The notes under the pieces: model-generated | The model's database searches: none | What the model was told of the DNA's origin: nothing | Seen by the model: only the letters and a program-made list of their open reading frames with translations | NCBI RefSeq assembly: GCF_033807575.1 | Contig: NC_084705.1 | Span: 11,774,019 to 11,838,018, forward strand | Direction of reading: 5' to 3' | Source: Cydia pomonella | Lineage: Eukaryota; Arthropoda; Insecta; Lepidoptera; Tortricidae | Length of the DNA stretch: 64,000 bases | Shown here: piece by piece, positions 21,320 through 32,867 of the stretch | How positions within the stretch are numbered: the stretch's first letter is position 1 | Layout: the number at the start of each line of letters is the position of its first letter | Position numbers and translations under genes: made by a program

Positions 21320-22250
21320 TTCTTAAAAAAATAGGATTAGTACTTTCCTTGTAGATATTTTTTGAACACCGACCCTGTTACTCTTACCCAAACCACTTTT
21401 AAATGTTTTAAAACGCCATAATGTATCCTTATTCAAAACCTAACATTGTAATAAAATGCAATGTTGAAGGCAGAGTCGATTTTGTTGTTGTTGTGACGGC
21501 CCGAACTTACTTGGGTATGTATTTAGTTGTAATCTTAAAAGCAACTTCATTTAGAGCCATTCGCGGTAACGATACCATAACTCCGGTCTTGTCTGGATTC
21601 GGCATAATCCCACGCTCACGAAACTCCCTGTATATAGAGAAATAGAAATGCGATTAGTGGGATTTGTTTAGTTTGATTAGAGTAAGGGTAAGCCTGTACT
21701 GCGGAGAGATAGCACGATTTCTCGGTGTACGCAGCTGATAACTCCAATTCGGTGTAGCTGCGGGATCGGTTAATCTGTAAGCCAGCTTCTGCGATAATCA
21801 TCTGAGTCAGATGTTGTCTATCTTGCTTAGTGACTTAATGACTCGGAAATCATTCGGGTTAAGTTCCTTTGGGAGCGGATTGAAAGATAAGAGGTTACAG
21901 ATTTGTTGGTGTCAGTGTCTCCTGAGAGGCGCTCGAGAGTAGGGGTCGTAAACCGATAATGAGAGCTCGAGGACGCCTGTGTACTAATTCTATTCGATCT
22001 GCTCAAAGCCCGGCTGATGAAGTCGCGTCCACTTTGTAGTTGCTACCAAACCTAATATTTGGTTAAATTCAGAGAATGGGTTTTTTAAGATGTCAGAAGA
22101 TGTTATAATATAAGTAGAACCTATTCTAGTACTTCTGAAATAAATCGTTATGTAAAAATAATAGATACTTACATCACATTATATTATCATTACCATTATC
22201 AGCATCACCAGCCTACATTTGTCCCAGTGCTTGGCACTTGTCATTGTACG
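21320..22250. other. Unassigned, GC-richer at 21650-22050
   Basis: The stretch 21650-22050 has a more balanced composition than its surroundings, but its frames are short and unknown. No repeat edges were found. Confidence 0.3.
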
Positions 22251-22257
22251 AGACACT

Positions 22258-22336
22258 TATATACTCGTATGATATGAGTATGATGATGTGTATAGTATGA
22301 GTATGGTATAGGTATTAGTACGAGTATGGTGTAGAT
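22258..22336. repeat. Degenerate TATGAGTATGG minisatellite
   Basis: Related 10-12-base units such as GATATGAGTATGATG, AGTATGAGTATGGTATA and ACGAGTATGGTGTA follow each other. The repeats are irregular. Confidence 0.6.
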
Positions 22337-22339
22337 TAT

Positions 22340-23360
22340 ATGACTGTGGCGTATCTCATACATATTTGAAGTGAAAAAATCTCCATCAAACAATAATATT
22401 TGATGAATAAGTTTCTGACAAAAAATCGTTTGCGAAAATCAAGTAATGCCAAGTGGACGTTTGTAACTATCCGCTTGTTCTTAATGAATATCCACCCAAT
22501 AAAATACATCCGTGAAACAACCCTGATAATACAAATATTTTAGAATCCCTTAGCTATATCACTTATTGTATGACGCTATACCTAAATGAAAATATTACGT
22601 CTAAGTTATTTATTATTTTTATTTTCTCATTTGGAAGACGTATCTTATGGGAACCGAAAAATGCATTACCTTATATTTAACTATGAGAATTACCTCCTGA
22701 ATTTTCTTCCTTCCTTCCTGTGTTTTATTGAAATTGTGTTAATAAAGAAGGCACACCTGATAATTTACACAATTTATAGGAAGTACGGTAACAGTAAGTT
22801 GACATGACACCACACTCTCAGTGTCTGCATGGTGCTTGCCGACAAGTTGTTACGTACATGTTTTTTGACGCCGCGTGCGCATTCCGAAAAAACGGCGTTA
22901 AATTAAAACTATGTATACTTAATAGAGCCAGAGTTCCTAGACTTAGAAAAATAATATTGGAAATTTTCTCCTCGTTAGGAATGTTTTGGTTTAATTTCTT
23001 AATTTAAATATTATGAGATATTGGCAAAAAACAAAATACCATATTTATTATTATTTTTTAACTTTTTGTGCTAATAAATGCTTCGAATACATTTTTCTTC
23101 ATACCATTCTGAATCCATTGAGTCGCAACACGTATTTTTAGGAGCAGTATCTCTATTTTTACTATTTTATCACCATTTTGTTTGATGCTTAGAGCATTTA
23201 GACAGGAGTCGCCTTTAAAAGCTTACTCTCTGCTTGCTCAGCCGAAAACCTTGCACAATTGTGCATACTTTTGTATGGACTACGCCTGTATGTTTTAGGT
23301 TAGAGTAAATGTTTTCGTTGATTTGGGTCATTTGGCTATTTAGTTAGATAATGGTGATAT
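22340..23360. other. Unassigned AT-rich region
   Basis: No supported gene. The frame 22586-22807 opens with a hydrophobic stretch but contains nothing recognisable. AATAAA motifs occur but are expected by chance at this composition. Confidence 0.35.
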
Positions 23361-23364
23361 AATT

Positions 23365-23460
23365 GCAGCAATCATCATCATCATCCTGCCCTTTTCCAAA
23401 CTTCATTTGGGGTCGGGCCTCCTTGTGCGTCTGCGCCAGGACAATGGTGGGATGTTTTGC
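23365..23460 (-). mobile_element. LINE 3'-end fragment
   Basis: The plus strand reads AATCATCATCATCATCCTGC and then TTCATTTGGGGTCGG. In reverse this is a 3' untranslated end finishing in (ATG)n, as in RTE-type LINEs. No coding sequence remains. Confidence 0.5.
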
Positions 23461-23469
23461 GTGGTGGGA

Positions 23470-24970
23470 CATATATAATTGCATGAATACTTAACCTTTG
23501 ACAATATATATTCTACAATAACTACTCGTCAGCCATAATAAATATAATTGATAGAGGTTTATATTCTAAAATAATGTTAACGTCAGCGGCATTTCATTAA
23601 CCAGCTACAGCACAGAAAATAACCTCAAAATCATGGAGGTAATCTCAATTATTAACGTTTGAATTCCCGTGATACATTTTTTAAATAACTTGGCGTAACA
23701 TGATGTGCCCTACCTCCTTATCGTAGGTTTCCGTTCAAATCTGGCCTGGCTTTCTTACATGGAACGCAATCTCCTTTTATAAAATTGTTGAAAACGCAAC
23801 TGTCACTAAACAGTGATAACGAGATACAACGCGTTTCGTTTTCGTCGCGCAAACGCTTGTCACCTTTCCACCTTTCTTGACTTTCACTCTATAGAAAAAA
23901 AATCATATCATAAGCATAGGTACATCTAAAACGCACCTTAAAATATTGTAGGTAACAATTTTTGTACAACAGCTAAAATATGAAAATTGCTGTATAAATA
24001 AAAAAATATGAACACATCCATGACTTTTTGTTGCTAAAACTTATTAAGAATACCAATTCAAAAACTCCTGGGCGTGCACCGCCGTTAGCCGCACGCTCAG
24101 TGAGATTGATAGAAGAACCTAAACCCACGGAGTCTTAAATTACTTTCAAATGTTGGCAAAATGATGTTATTAACTTATTACATAGTTTCCCATTCAGGTA
24201 ATAGGTAAACGGTTTTCCTGTAAACTGACAGTTACAGTAAAATTATTATGTTAAGAGAGGTTGAAATGTGGCGATAACAAACGTCTCGAAAGTCGAGCCT
24301 CGGAGGAGGCTCCCTGATAATTGACGCGCGGGAAATTACACGTCGGCCCGCAGACAGTTGTTGATGACGTCAACACTTGATTATAAACGATTTATTTGAG
24401 AAATGACGCTTTGCGGCGGGGTGTTCCGACCCCGTCGCATACTGTGTACCCGGGTCAATTGAACGGGAACAAGGGAAATGAATACTCGCACCTAATTAAC
24501 TACGAGTGGGTTTCAAGATGTAGACTTACGATAAGGAGGTGTGATAATTGATTTCTGTCGAGAACGTGATCCAATAGACCCTGTAAAGCTGTACTCGTAT
24601 CTATCACTGTGGGCTACTTAATTATAAGTGGGGGATATACCTATGTATGTCAGTACAATTTTAAGACAAAGTTATAATACATTTTACCTATAATTTAAGA
24701 TTTATCTAAGATTTCTGTCTTTAACTTTTTTTGGGTATCTGGCTGTATTAAGAGACATGCCTTTTTAGTACGGTGCTGTATGTACTAATCTACGGCTTTA
24801 TAATGTTATGAATAAAATCCGGTATCGTAACAGTATATTTCGTCTGTGTTTGAAACCTCTTTTTTAAACACATATCGTTATGTAGAAATAGGTTGAGATG
24901 AAATAAAAACCATAACGTTACAAGCATATCGATATAAATTAACGTTTGTTTGAAATTTATGTTTAACACG
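23470..24970. other. Unassigned, with a GC-richer CRE-containing patch
   Basis: The stretch 24280-24450 is GC-richer and contains an exact cAMP-response-element palindrome, TGACGTCA, at 24365-24372. A homeodomain-type core (CCTAATTAACT) lies near 24492. These could be regulatory but have no other support. The rest shows nothing assignable. Confidence 0.35.
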
Positions 24971-24979
24971 TAGTAAGGT

Positions 24980-25755
24980 GTGAGGATGAACACCCTGCCG
25001 ACGGCGAGCGGTGCGGTGATAGAAAGCGGCCGTTGGCATCATGTCAAACAATTCCTCAGAGCACAGCCCATTGTACAAGCGGTAGAACACACACAAGGAG
25101 GCAAAGTCTCTCTTTAGACTTAAAGGACTTGTGAGTTTGGGATCGTCTACGATTCGCACAGCGCGCCTTTGGACTGAGTCAAAGGGTCCAAAGGTGACAG
25201 CAATACTCCATATGGGGTCTGATTGCGATTTATATAGCAGCAGTCTTTGCCCCAGAGTAAAGTATCGCCTCGCTTGCTCAATGCACACCGAGTTTTTTGG
25301 ATGCCAGCGCAGCCTTCCCTTCCAGGTGGCTACGGAATTGGACTTCACTGGAGATGTCGACACCGAGGATCCCAATACTCCCTGACATGGTAAGGGCTGT
25401 GCCTTGGAAATGCGAAGCCACAATAAATGGGATTTTCTTAGCGGTAAACGCGCAAACTTGTGTCTTCGTGGGGTTGAATCGGACTAGATTCTCCCGACCC
25501 CACACCGAAACTCTGAATAGAGTGCTCTCAATGTCCGACATAAGCTTTTCACAACTCTCCAGCACAACGGAACGAGGGATGTTGGCATGGCCTGTGTAAT
25601 AGGCATCAGTACTGTCGTCTGCATAGCAATGAATCATAGGTGGCTGAATCAAGGGTCAGATGCAGAAGGCTTTGGTCTTAAACACGGCACGGATAGCCCG
25701 GTCGTTGCTCTTCTGACCCCGCAGCTGGGCAGCACCCTGGGTTAGGTTATTCATA
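24980..25755 (-). mobile_element. Frameshifted non-LTR reverse transcriptase fragment
   Basis: The minus strand encodes part of a LINE reverse transcriptase. Reading from 25652 down, the catalytic motif YADD sits at about 25625-25614 in the context IHCYADDST, followed by NLVRFNPTKTQVCAFTAKK and ILGVD, typical of the Jockey/CR1 group in insects. The frame breaks near 25275. The other frame continues with ARRYFTLGQRLLLYKSQ, loses another base near 25225, and goes on with RVQRRAVRIVDDP-type sequence (here SVQRRAVRIVDDPKL), FASLCVFYRLYNG and SEELFDM, and stops being similar at GVHPH (24980). Upstream an in-frame TGA lies near 25658. The endonuclease and the end of the protein are missing. Two overlapping open frames (24878-25423 and 25278-25652) together cover the remnant. 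It cannot be functional. Confidence 0.9.
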
Positions 25756-25759
25756 ACAT

Positions 25760-27070
25760 TTTTACTCTTTATTCTTTTTATAAGTTGAATGTATTTTTTT
25801 GTTTTATTTTAATGTAAAAATATTATAAAAGCCTTAGTTAAGAAATTAATTACATAAAATTAAAAAATCATACAACCGCTTTGAGAACTTCCTCCTTTAG
25901 AAATGCTGAAAAAGGTTAAAAAATAACATTTTGTCTTTCTGATAATGAGGGTTGTTTAAATCATTGTTATTTTGGAATAAACGTTTAATAAATGTGCATT
26001 CATTAAAATATGTATTGGAAATTAATCCGAAATTACCGGTATGCTGCGACACAACAGACCGGCGTGGCGGGTAAGTGGCGGGTAATTAATGGGCAAATGA
26101 GGGGGTATTATAGCACAACCCCTGCGAAGAGCTACGCACAGCTGCATCTCTGCACTAAGTTTAATAGAGCGCCAGACTCATACGAATTTAGCCGCGGGTG
26201 TTAACGGGAAGATGGATCGACGGCGCACAATAAAATGTTGATGTATCCTGGAAAATAAAAGTATACTTCTTGGATGGACTTATAATTTTATACGCTCGAA
26301 TCCAGAATGATCGAATATCTCACATATAAATTACTTTTCTCTTGAAATAAGATCGAACAATTTAGCAACAAGTTTTAGGGTTTTAGTTACTCCTCTCCTT
26401 ATAAAGAGTATTTTTATGACTCATGTTTTGCAGTTAACATACAAGACAATATTTTTAATTAATTACACACCCATATCCTTAACACGGAGCTCCGCAATGG
26501 CTTGACTCGCAGGAAACCCAGCGACCGCTTGTATTCCGAAGTTAGATTGACTGGGAATTATTCTATGTGAAACAGAATGATTTAAGTAATTTAATACATT
26601 GACTATCTTGCTTAAATTAAACACAACCTGAGGGACACGCTTAAGTAAACACTTTATGAATACTGATTAATAACGAAGAAAAAAGTTAGGTATATACAAA
26701 ATTACGAGAAAATGTATTAATTTAAATTATATTATTAAAAGCTAAAACGCTTTCTCATTCATCGTAATTCACCACTCGTAATGTCTTTAAAGACTAAGTG
26801 TAAATAATTAAACTATATGATAGATGTCCACGCACGCGGAAACTAGGCGGTATCACGTGGTTAAATACAAAAGAGGGCATTGGTATTCGCAGGGATGCCA
26901 TTCCAATCGGCTACCGAGCGCTGCTATTAGAAGCGAGCTTTCCAATAAAGCATGCGCTAAGTCATTACGGATCTTAAGATTACGATCCAGCTAAGACGGG
27001 GCAGTGGCAGCGATAAGTTGACACGGTCATCGGGGCCGATTCTGATTTAGTTTAAAATCACAAATTATTA
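25760..27070. other. Unassigned region
   Basis: GC-richer, non-repetitive patches at 26050-26220 and 26830-27050 show no recognisable frames. An 11-base direct repeat (GTGGCGGGTAA) occurs near 26064. No gene is supported. Confidence 0.35.
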
Positions 27071-27072
27071 TG

Positions 27073-27182
27073 GTTTTGACACGACCTTGGCGATCGGTAC
27101 GATTGGTGATTGTTGCGCATCTCACATACGACTTCCATTGCATTTCAATTAGTGTCAGCGTACTTCAAGGTCGTATCAAAAC
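27073..27182. mobile_element. 110-bp foldback/MITE
   Basis: The ends are GTTTTGACACGACCTTGGC at 27073 and CTTCAAGGTCGTATCAAAAC at 27163-27182, imperfect inverted repeats with two to three differences. There is no coding content and no clear target duplication. Confidence 0.72.
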
Positions 27183-27253
27183 AAGATAAACACTAATGGC
27201 GGCGTACGGACGGCAAATGCTGCGGGTTTGACGGGCGCTGCTGTATTTGTACA

Positions 27254-27336
27254 TTTCCTTGATAAAATGAATGACGAATGGAACGTCATCGTGGTGACAG
27301 TAATGCGACGGTGAACGTCACTCATTTTATCGAAAA
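27254..27336. repeat. Small imperfect inverted repeat
   Basis: GATAAAATGAATGACG near 27260 pairs with CGTCACTCATTTTATC near 27316 with one mismatch. It is probably a remnant of another palindromic element. Confidence 0.5.
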
Positions 27337-27618
27337 ATAAATGATAGATACCTACAGAGCGATTTTGTGTTCGTGTTGGTACGTAGTATAAACAATTACA
27401 GAGAAAGGTATTCAGAATGAGATCCAGTAAAGAGACAGTAGTTTGCACATTATGCAATAATGGTGATTATGGACAAAATTGTTAACAAGAGTCAAATAGA
27501 AACCAGGAGGCCATTTCGATCTAACATTTTGATATAATAATGTCATTTTGTTATCATTCACGCGCTATCGTACTAGTTTGTACAAGTAACTATTGGCGCG
27601 AGCGATACGCACGATGAT

Positions 27619-27684
27619 ATAAATAAATAAATAAATATTATAGGACATTTTTACACAAATTGACTAAGCCCCACGGTAAGCTTT
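27619..27684 (-). mobile_element. SINE family 1 tail fragment
   Basis: Read on the minus strand, ACCGTGGGGCTTAGTCAATT, then TGTAAAAATGTCCTATAATA, then (TTTA)n matches the 3' end of the SINE at 14993. The tRNA-like head is missing. Confidence 0.75.
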
Positions 27685-28231
27685 GGCATTATTATAGCAT
27701 AATTGAATAATTTAAAAGAAACTTATTACTCGTACCGCCTTGTACTCTCGCGTGCCTTTTAAAAACAAATATGATGCTGATGTAAAAAAATGAGAATTTT
27801 TCGTTGCTAAATTTATAAACTAACGCTGTAATCTCATTTAATATGCTTCCGTAAACGGTATTTTATGTAACTCTAGATAGCACTGTAGTCGACTCTCCCA
27901 GGCTCGCGCGACCAATACCAATAATAGACAGACTCTCAGCCGGCTTAACCGCGCACCGCGGGCGCCGGCAAGTATTGCTTCCTAACGCATACCGAGTGTT
28001 TGCAGACGGAGATTGCAATATTATGTACCAATCTCGAGCCTTTTCCGCGCTGCACGTCCACAATTGGAAATGTTACGCTGTTGAGCTTTTAATGCATTGT
28101 AAACGTTTTCAAACTACTTTTAAAAGTGGAGTTAATTCGACATGGACGGCATGTTTTGACGGCAGAATTTATCGCCTTTTAAAATGCAATATACTTACCT
28201 ATCTACGTATTTTGTGGATTAGGGCTTGCTT

Positions 28232-28351
28232 AGGGCCCATTTCTCGAACGGTGTCAGACTAATATTATAGTCCACGACATGTCAAAACGTATGGGTTACC
28301 ATGGCAAATCCCTAATAATATGAGTCTAATACCGTTCGAGAAATAGGCCCC
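28232..28351. mobile_element. 120-bp MITE
   Basis: The left end GGGCCCATTTCTCGAACGGT and the right end ACCGTTCGAGAAATAGGCCC are inverted repeats with one difference. The inversion continues imperfectly inward (AGACTAATATTA against TATGAGTCTAAT). A target duplication is not clear. Confidence 0.82.
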
Positions 28352-28399
28352 TGGTCAACCACAGACCATTCGTTTTACGTTTATTTATATAATTTACAT

Positions 28400-29015
28400 G
28401 GATTAAAAATTAAAAATTCAAAATTCAAAAATTTATTCTGCAAGTAGGCCTCAAGGGCTCTTTTACAAGTCAATACAACATTTATAGTAACATCATATAG
28501 TGACATGAAAAATACATAACAACATTTATAAATACAACAGCCAATACCTGGGTAAACATTACATTATAATAATCTTAAAATAAATAATTAATACAATACA
28601 ATAGAGATGTATAGTCTCTATGGTTAAAAACACATTAAATCTGGAGATGTAAAGGGTCCCCAATGTCAGAGTACTAATACTAATAAAATTTGGAGGTGTA
28701 AAGTCTCTCCAAGTGTCAAAATAAAATTTATACTAAATAAATAAACCGCGTCTGGACTGTTAAACTAGCAGTCTCATAAACTAATGCTACATTCTGTACA
28801 TAACTAGTATGTACCAAGTCAAGTATATTATACAATATGACAGAGACGTATAGTCTCCACGGTTAATACATTAAGTTTGGAGATGTATAAGGTCCCCACG
28901 GTCTGAGAAAAATAATAATACACAATAATAAGATTTGGAGGTGTAAAGGTTCTCCAAATGTCAAAGAATAAAAAAAATAAAAAATTGTATGAAATACATA
29001 TTTCACGTCAAGAGA
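28400..29015 (-). mobile_element. LINE-like 3' region with 239-bp tandem units (copy 1)
   Basis: The plus strand begins with TTCAAAATTCAAAAATTTAT and CAAGGGCTCTTTTAC. On the minus strand this is an element ending in an A-rich tail with an AATAAA-type signal. Inside, AGAGATGTATAGTCTC (28603) recurs as AGAGACGTATAGTCTC (28842), a 239-base period. Each unit alternates GGAGATGTAAAGGGTCCCC and GGAGGTGTAAAGTCTCTCC phrases. Other copies lie at 63700-63940 and, in the opposite direction, at 57590-57790. No coding part is attached, so the class is inferred. Confidence 0.65.
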
Positions 29016-29019
29016 CTGT

Positions 29020-29640
29020 TAAGCTATTTACTACCGATTACTACCGTTAATACTAAACACAAATAATATGCCTAAAGATAAGTACGAGTGTAAAATATTT
29101 ATCCACAAGCATAACCTAACTTATGAAGCTACATTAAAATTACAAATTTATATTGGCTTTTAGTTTTATTATAGAGACAGCTTCGATATTTGTTCATAGA
29201 TTAACTTTTCTCGAGTAAACTCGAGGCGCGTGTGCCCATTGCTTGCCGCGCGCAAGTATGTAGAATGCTTAAGGGTACCAATGTAATGGTGACCTCGAGA
29301 TGCGTGATCAGAGAGCGCATGTGTATGCCTATTTGTTAGACTGTTCGTCCAACGTACCTGGAATTGGTAAGCGATTGCAGTAACAGGCCAGGCTCTATCG
29401 CACGGTATCCGACGAGAAGTTAAAACCGCTACAGCTGCTACCGGCTAATATTAAAGCATTTATGAGCGAAGAACAATCATTAGTATCGATTACGCAGCAC
29501 TCATGCAATAATCTGATTGCAGCATTACAAACAAAGTCATGGAAAATAGTTATAGTGTAACTGTAATTAGTCTGTACCTGTAGTAGGTATTGTATATTTA
29601 CGAGTCGGCACAATTATATCTTCGGGGATTCTGTAACTTA
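29020..29640. other. Unassigned region
   Basis: A CTCGAGTAAACTCGAG hairpin lies near 29208. A 72-codon minus-strand frame (29395-29613) is unknown. No gene is supported. Confidence 0.3.
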
Positions 29641-29801
29641 CAGGCGTGTCTGAATTTTAATTACGAGAATTTTTATTTTATCCGATATGATACTGATCAG
29701 TCAGTGTCAAAAGTGACATATCTTCAACCATAAATGTCACTTTTGATGCAGGATGGATGATCGAAAACAGATCGAATAACTAAAATTTGAATACGCCTGA
29801 C
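29641..29801. mobile_element. MITE, about 160 bp
   Basis: The ends CAGGCGTGTCTGAATTTTAA and TTTGAATACGCCTGAC are imperfect inverted repeats. The interior carries TATCCGATATGATACTGATC and CAGTGTCAAAAGTGACAT. The interior phrase also occurs in the MITE at 35324, so the two are probably related. Confidence 0.68.
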
Positions 29802-29804
29802 AGG

Positions 29805-30960
29805 AACGTCCCATGCGTAGCTCTGTACTTACGCTACGTCGTAGCCCGTAGCACCTTACGTTTGTATATGGAACGTACGGGCGAATGATAACAACGTTAC
29901 ATCATTTAGATATCAAAAAGTAAATTTGAATTTACCTCGTGTGCTATACCGACTATGCGCCCTCATTTTTATTAAAATAATTCATAAATATAAGTGAGAA
30001 AATCGGAAGAATGCGGCTCAATGTCAAAATAACTATAACTAGCATATGTGTCGTCAAGCTCACCATACTTATTAACCTATCGAATGAGCTAATGCTTTTA
30101 CGGATACTGGAAAGCGATATGTAAACATACTACATACCTATACGAGGTCTGGACGTTAGTGAGATGACGATATGAGTTGTGCTGGTGTCCGACTTTATTA
30201 CATACATGTAAATGAGTTTCACATGATTATCCACCTGGTTTCTTGAGCTTAATAGTCGCCTCCAAACCTCCCCTTATAGCGACCCCTTTCCTCACACAAA
30301 GTTTACCTTAAGTTCATATTAGCCTCACTGGATCACTGTTCACTCTGACTGATAACGTTGGTCACAATCTACAAGAGACACATCATTATTCTAATAACAC
30401 CATAAGAACGTCCTTGACTTGATCTAAAAGCAAATATCACTAAGCCGTAGATTTGTTCGCACACAACCTCCTTTTTCCTACTGTCGTTCTCATCTACCCT
30501 CTCAACTTCAGCCAAAAAATCCCAATTACTTAGAAGCGGTTATTTAACTTAAACGTGACTACTTGCGCCATCTACTCCATGACGTTGGCAAATATAAGCC
30601 GGTTCGCAAAACGTTCGCGACAATATGGTTTCAGTAACAGAAAGGCAAAAAATAATAATATAGGCTTTACACATCCGGTATTTTTGGAGTAATACTAAAT
30701 TGGCCTAAGAAAAAAACTGCAGAGTCTATTTGCGCATACCAGCGAATAATAAGCACCAATAGAGATCAGGTCTTTAGTAGGTACCACCCACTGATGGCCA
30801 AACTATACGTATTTAATGTAGGTAGTACTTACTTATAATCCTCTTCGCATTAGGGCAAAACTTGATAAACAAAAAGTATCGTGATTCCTATTTAATGAGC
30901 TCTAGATTTGGAACTTTTTGGCAAGTTGTTTAAGCTCTGATTTCTTGTTCATCTAAATAT
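29805..30960. other. Unassigned region
   Basis: Repeated CGTAGC/GCTACG words cluster at 29815-29850. Nothing else here is assignable, and no frame longer than the background is seen. Confidence 0.3.
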
Positions 30961-30963
30961 TTG

Positions 30964-31170
30964 GACGACCGGTCTGGCCTAGTGGGTAGTGACCCTGCCT
31001 ATGAAGCCGATGGTCCTAGGTTCGAATCCAGGTAAGGGCATTTATTTGTGTGATGAGCACAGGTTCCTGAGTCATGGATGTTTTTGTATATAATATTTAT
31101 CGTTGTCTGAGTATCCACAACACAAGCCATCTAGAGCTTAAAGAGTCGTTGTAAGTATGTTCATATAATA
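30964..31170 (+). mobile_element. tRNA-derived SINE, family 1 (copy 2)
   Basis: The A box (TGGCCTAGTGGGTAGTGA, about 30975-30992) and B box (GGTTCGAATCC, 31019-31029) are well preserved. The body (TTATTTGTGTGATGAGCAC, CGTTGTCTGAGTATCCACAA) matches the copy at 14993. The 3' end is more diverged and lacks a clear tail. Confidence 0.85.
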
Positions 31171-31355
31171 TTTATATTTATATATTAGTAGTTTTTCTCA
31201 CTTATTATTTTATAGTAAAGGGCAATCGTGCTCGTAACACATCGTTAGCCAAAAAACGGCGCGATCAATTAATAACGCTCTCAGACGCGCTGCTCGTGAA
31301 GATTTGCACTTGGATACTAAGGTCTAGCTTTCAAACTGTAGATAGGGTTAACTGG

Positions 31356-31500
31356 GTGCGCAGCCAACGTGCCAATCGTTTACGCTCTGTAGCGAACGAA
31401 ATGCAACTGTCACTGTCGCACTAATATGGAAGAGTCACGGAGAGAGATGACTACGCTACGTTACTGAGCATTAACGATTGGCATGTTGGCTAAGTACACT
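31356..31500. mobile_element. MITE, about 145 bp
   Basis: The left end reads GCGCAGCCAACGTGCCAATC. The right end, read in reverse, gives TTAGCCAACATGCCAATCGT. The inversion continues through CGTTTACGCTC / CGTTAATGCTC and further inward. No protein is encoded. Confidence 0.78.
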
Positions 31501-31504
31501 GTTC

Positions 31505-32085
31505 AGAATTTTAGGACTCTATTTGAGAAATAACCTTTTTAATCTCTTAAGATTGCGGGGTCACTTACATAGTAAAAGTTGATTAGCATGACCTATTTAG
31601 CTCGCGAAGTAAGGCCAGACGTAAATACGCTCTGTAAATTTGAGCTAAAGTAAACTAAAATCTAGCAACGCAAACGTTTGGTGAACAGGCTAAATTGCAG
31701 TACGATTAGTTACTGCACTGGTGAGCTAAGCGAATTAAAGCTGAAGAAATCGGGTTGTCCGTGCCAGAGGGCATAGTGCAGTGACGGTAGTTGACATGAG
31801 AAACAGCGCGAGCGGAGAACTGGAAGATTTACTGGCGCGCTGTGTCACGATAACTAGCGCTGTTTACACTACATTTAACTTGTGCTCCAGACCGATCGGG
31901 AACTTAAGAATACTTCGTATTAAGCCCTGTATGTTTTGCTAAAGTATGGTTTCGAAAACCGATCGGCTGACTCTACTTAATATGATATTCGGTTCTGGTT
32001 AGGTGAATGTTTGTGGTTTTGGTATAAGGGGATTTTGGATTTTAAATTATTATCGTAGAAACAAAAAATCCGATTGGTTACATAT
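31505..32085. other. Unassigned region
   Basis: Mixed composition with no recognisable gene, RNA or repeat edge. Confidence 0.3.
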
Positions 32086-32089
32086 ATTT

Positions 32090-32355
32090 TTGAAATGGTC
32101 TATTCACAAGCTTTCATTTGATTCCCATATTGGTATGGTGAGAACCCTCCCCCCCACTTTTTCATTGGAGGGCACCATTTCGATTCAAAATTTATATAGC
32201 CTTTGTCACTACCACAATTCTGGTAAATGCAACAACACCTCATATGTCAGAAATCGTTCAGCCGTTTGGGCTGTAGGGCAGGCCAAAGAAATGGTCATAC
32301 ATACCTACGCTCGAAAAATATTACCCTCCTTCTGACCTAGTCGGGTAAAAATAAA
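32090..32355 (+). repeat. Interspersed repeat piece, function unknown
   Basis: Phrases such as CAAGCTTTCATTTGATTCCC, CAACACCTCATATGTCAGAA and CGTTCAGCCGTTTGGGCTG, with GGTCATACATACCTACGCTC at the end, resemble a dispersed lepidopteran repeat that I remember but cannot name. A 110-codon frame across it (32003-32335) has no known domain and is likely translation of the repeat. Confidence 0.45.
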
Positions 32356-32867
32356 TAAATAATGATTAACATGACAGAAGTTTGCCCAGTGTTCAAATCA
32401 ATCAAATTTTTATCCCATAATTCCATCCTAGCTAAACCTCTACTTTGCTGCAAATGAGTTGCCATTGAAATTGGTTAAATAACGGCTTGAATATAGCAAT
32501 CATAGATGACCTCAATATAGTTTCTGGAGAATACATGCAATTCGTTTTCCAATGTTTAGCAAACCTCAGGAAATACTAGGCTTGTTTATGTTTTACTTTA
32601 TAAATTTTATTTATAAAATTGGTTTAAATAAAATCTGGTGAACTAACGTTTACAAATAATATTCATCAACTTTGGATTTTAGCTAAAAAATCTTTAGCTA
32701 CTCGTATTATTAATCTGTAATGTAAACTTGTTTTACATCTGCCCACCTGATGGTTTTCTTAGTGTACTCTCGTAAAAACGTAACTCGCTTCGCAAGACAA
32801 TGCATGTCATTACGGACATAATAGGGAAGTTTCATCTATCCTAATTAAATTATGAAAGTATGTTCTT

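Noticed and set aside
22586..22807. Secreted-peptide gene from a hydrophobic start
   Set aside because: The hydrophobic opening is expected in AT-rich DNA, with no conserved cysteine pattern or splice sites.
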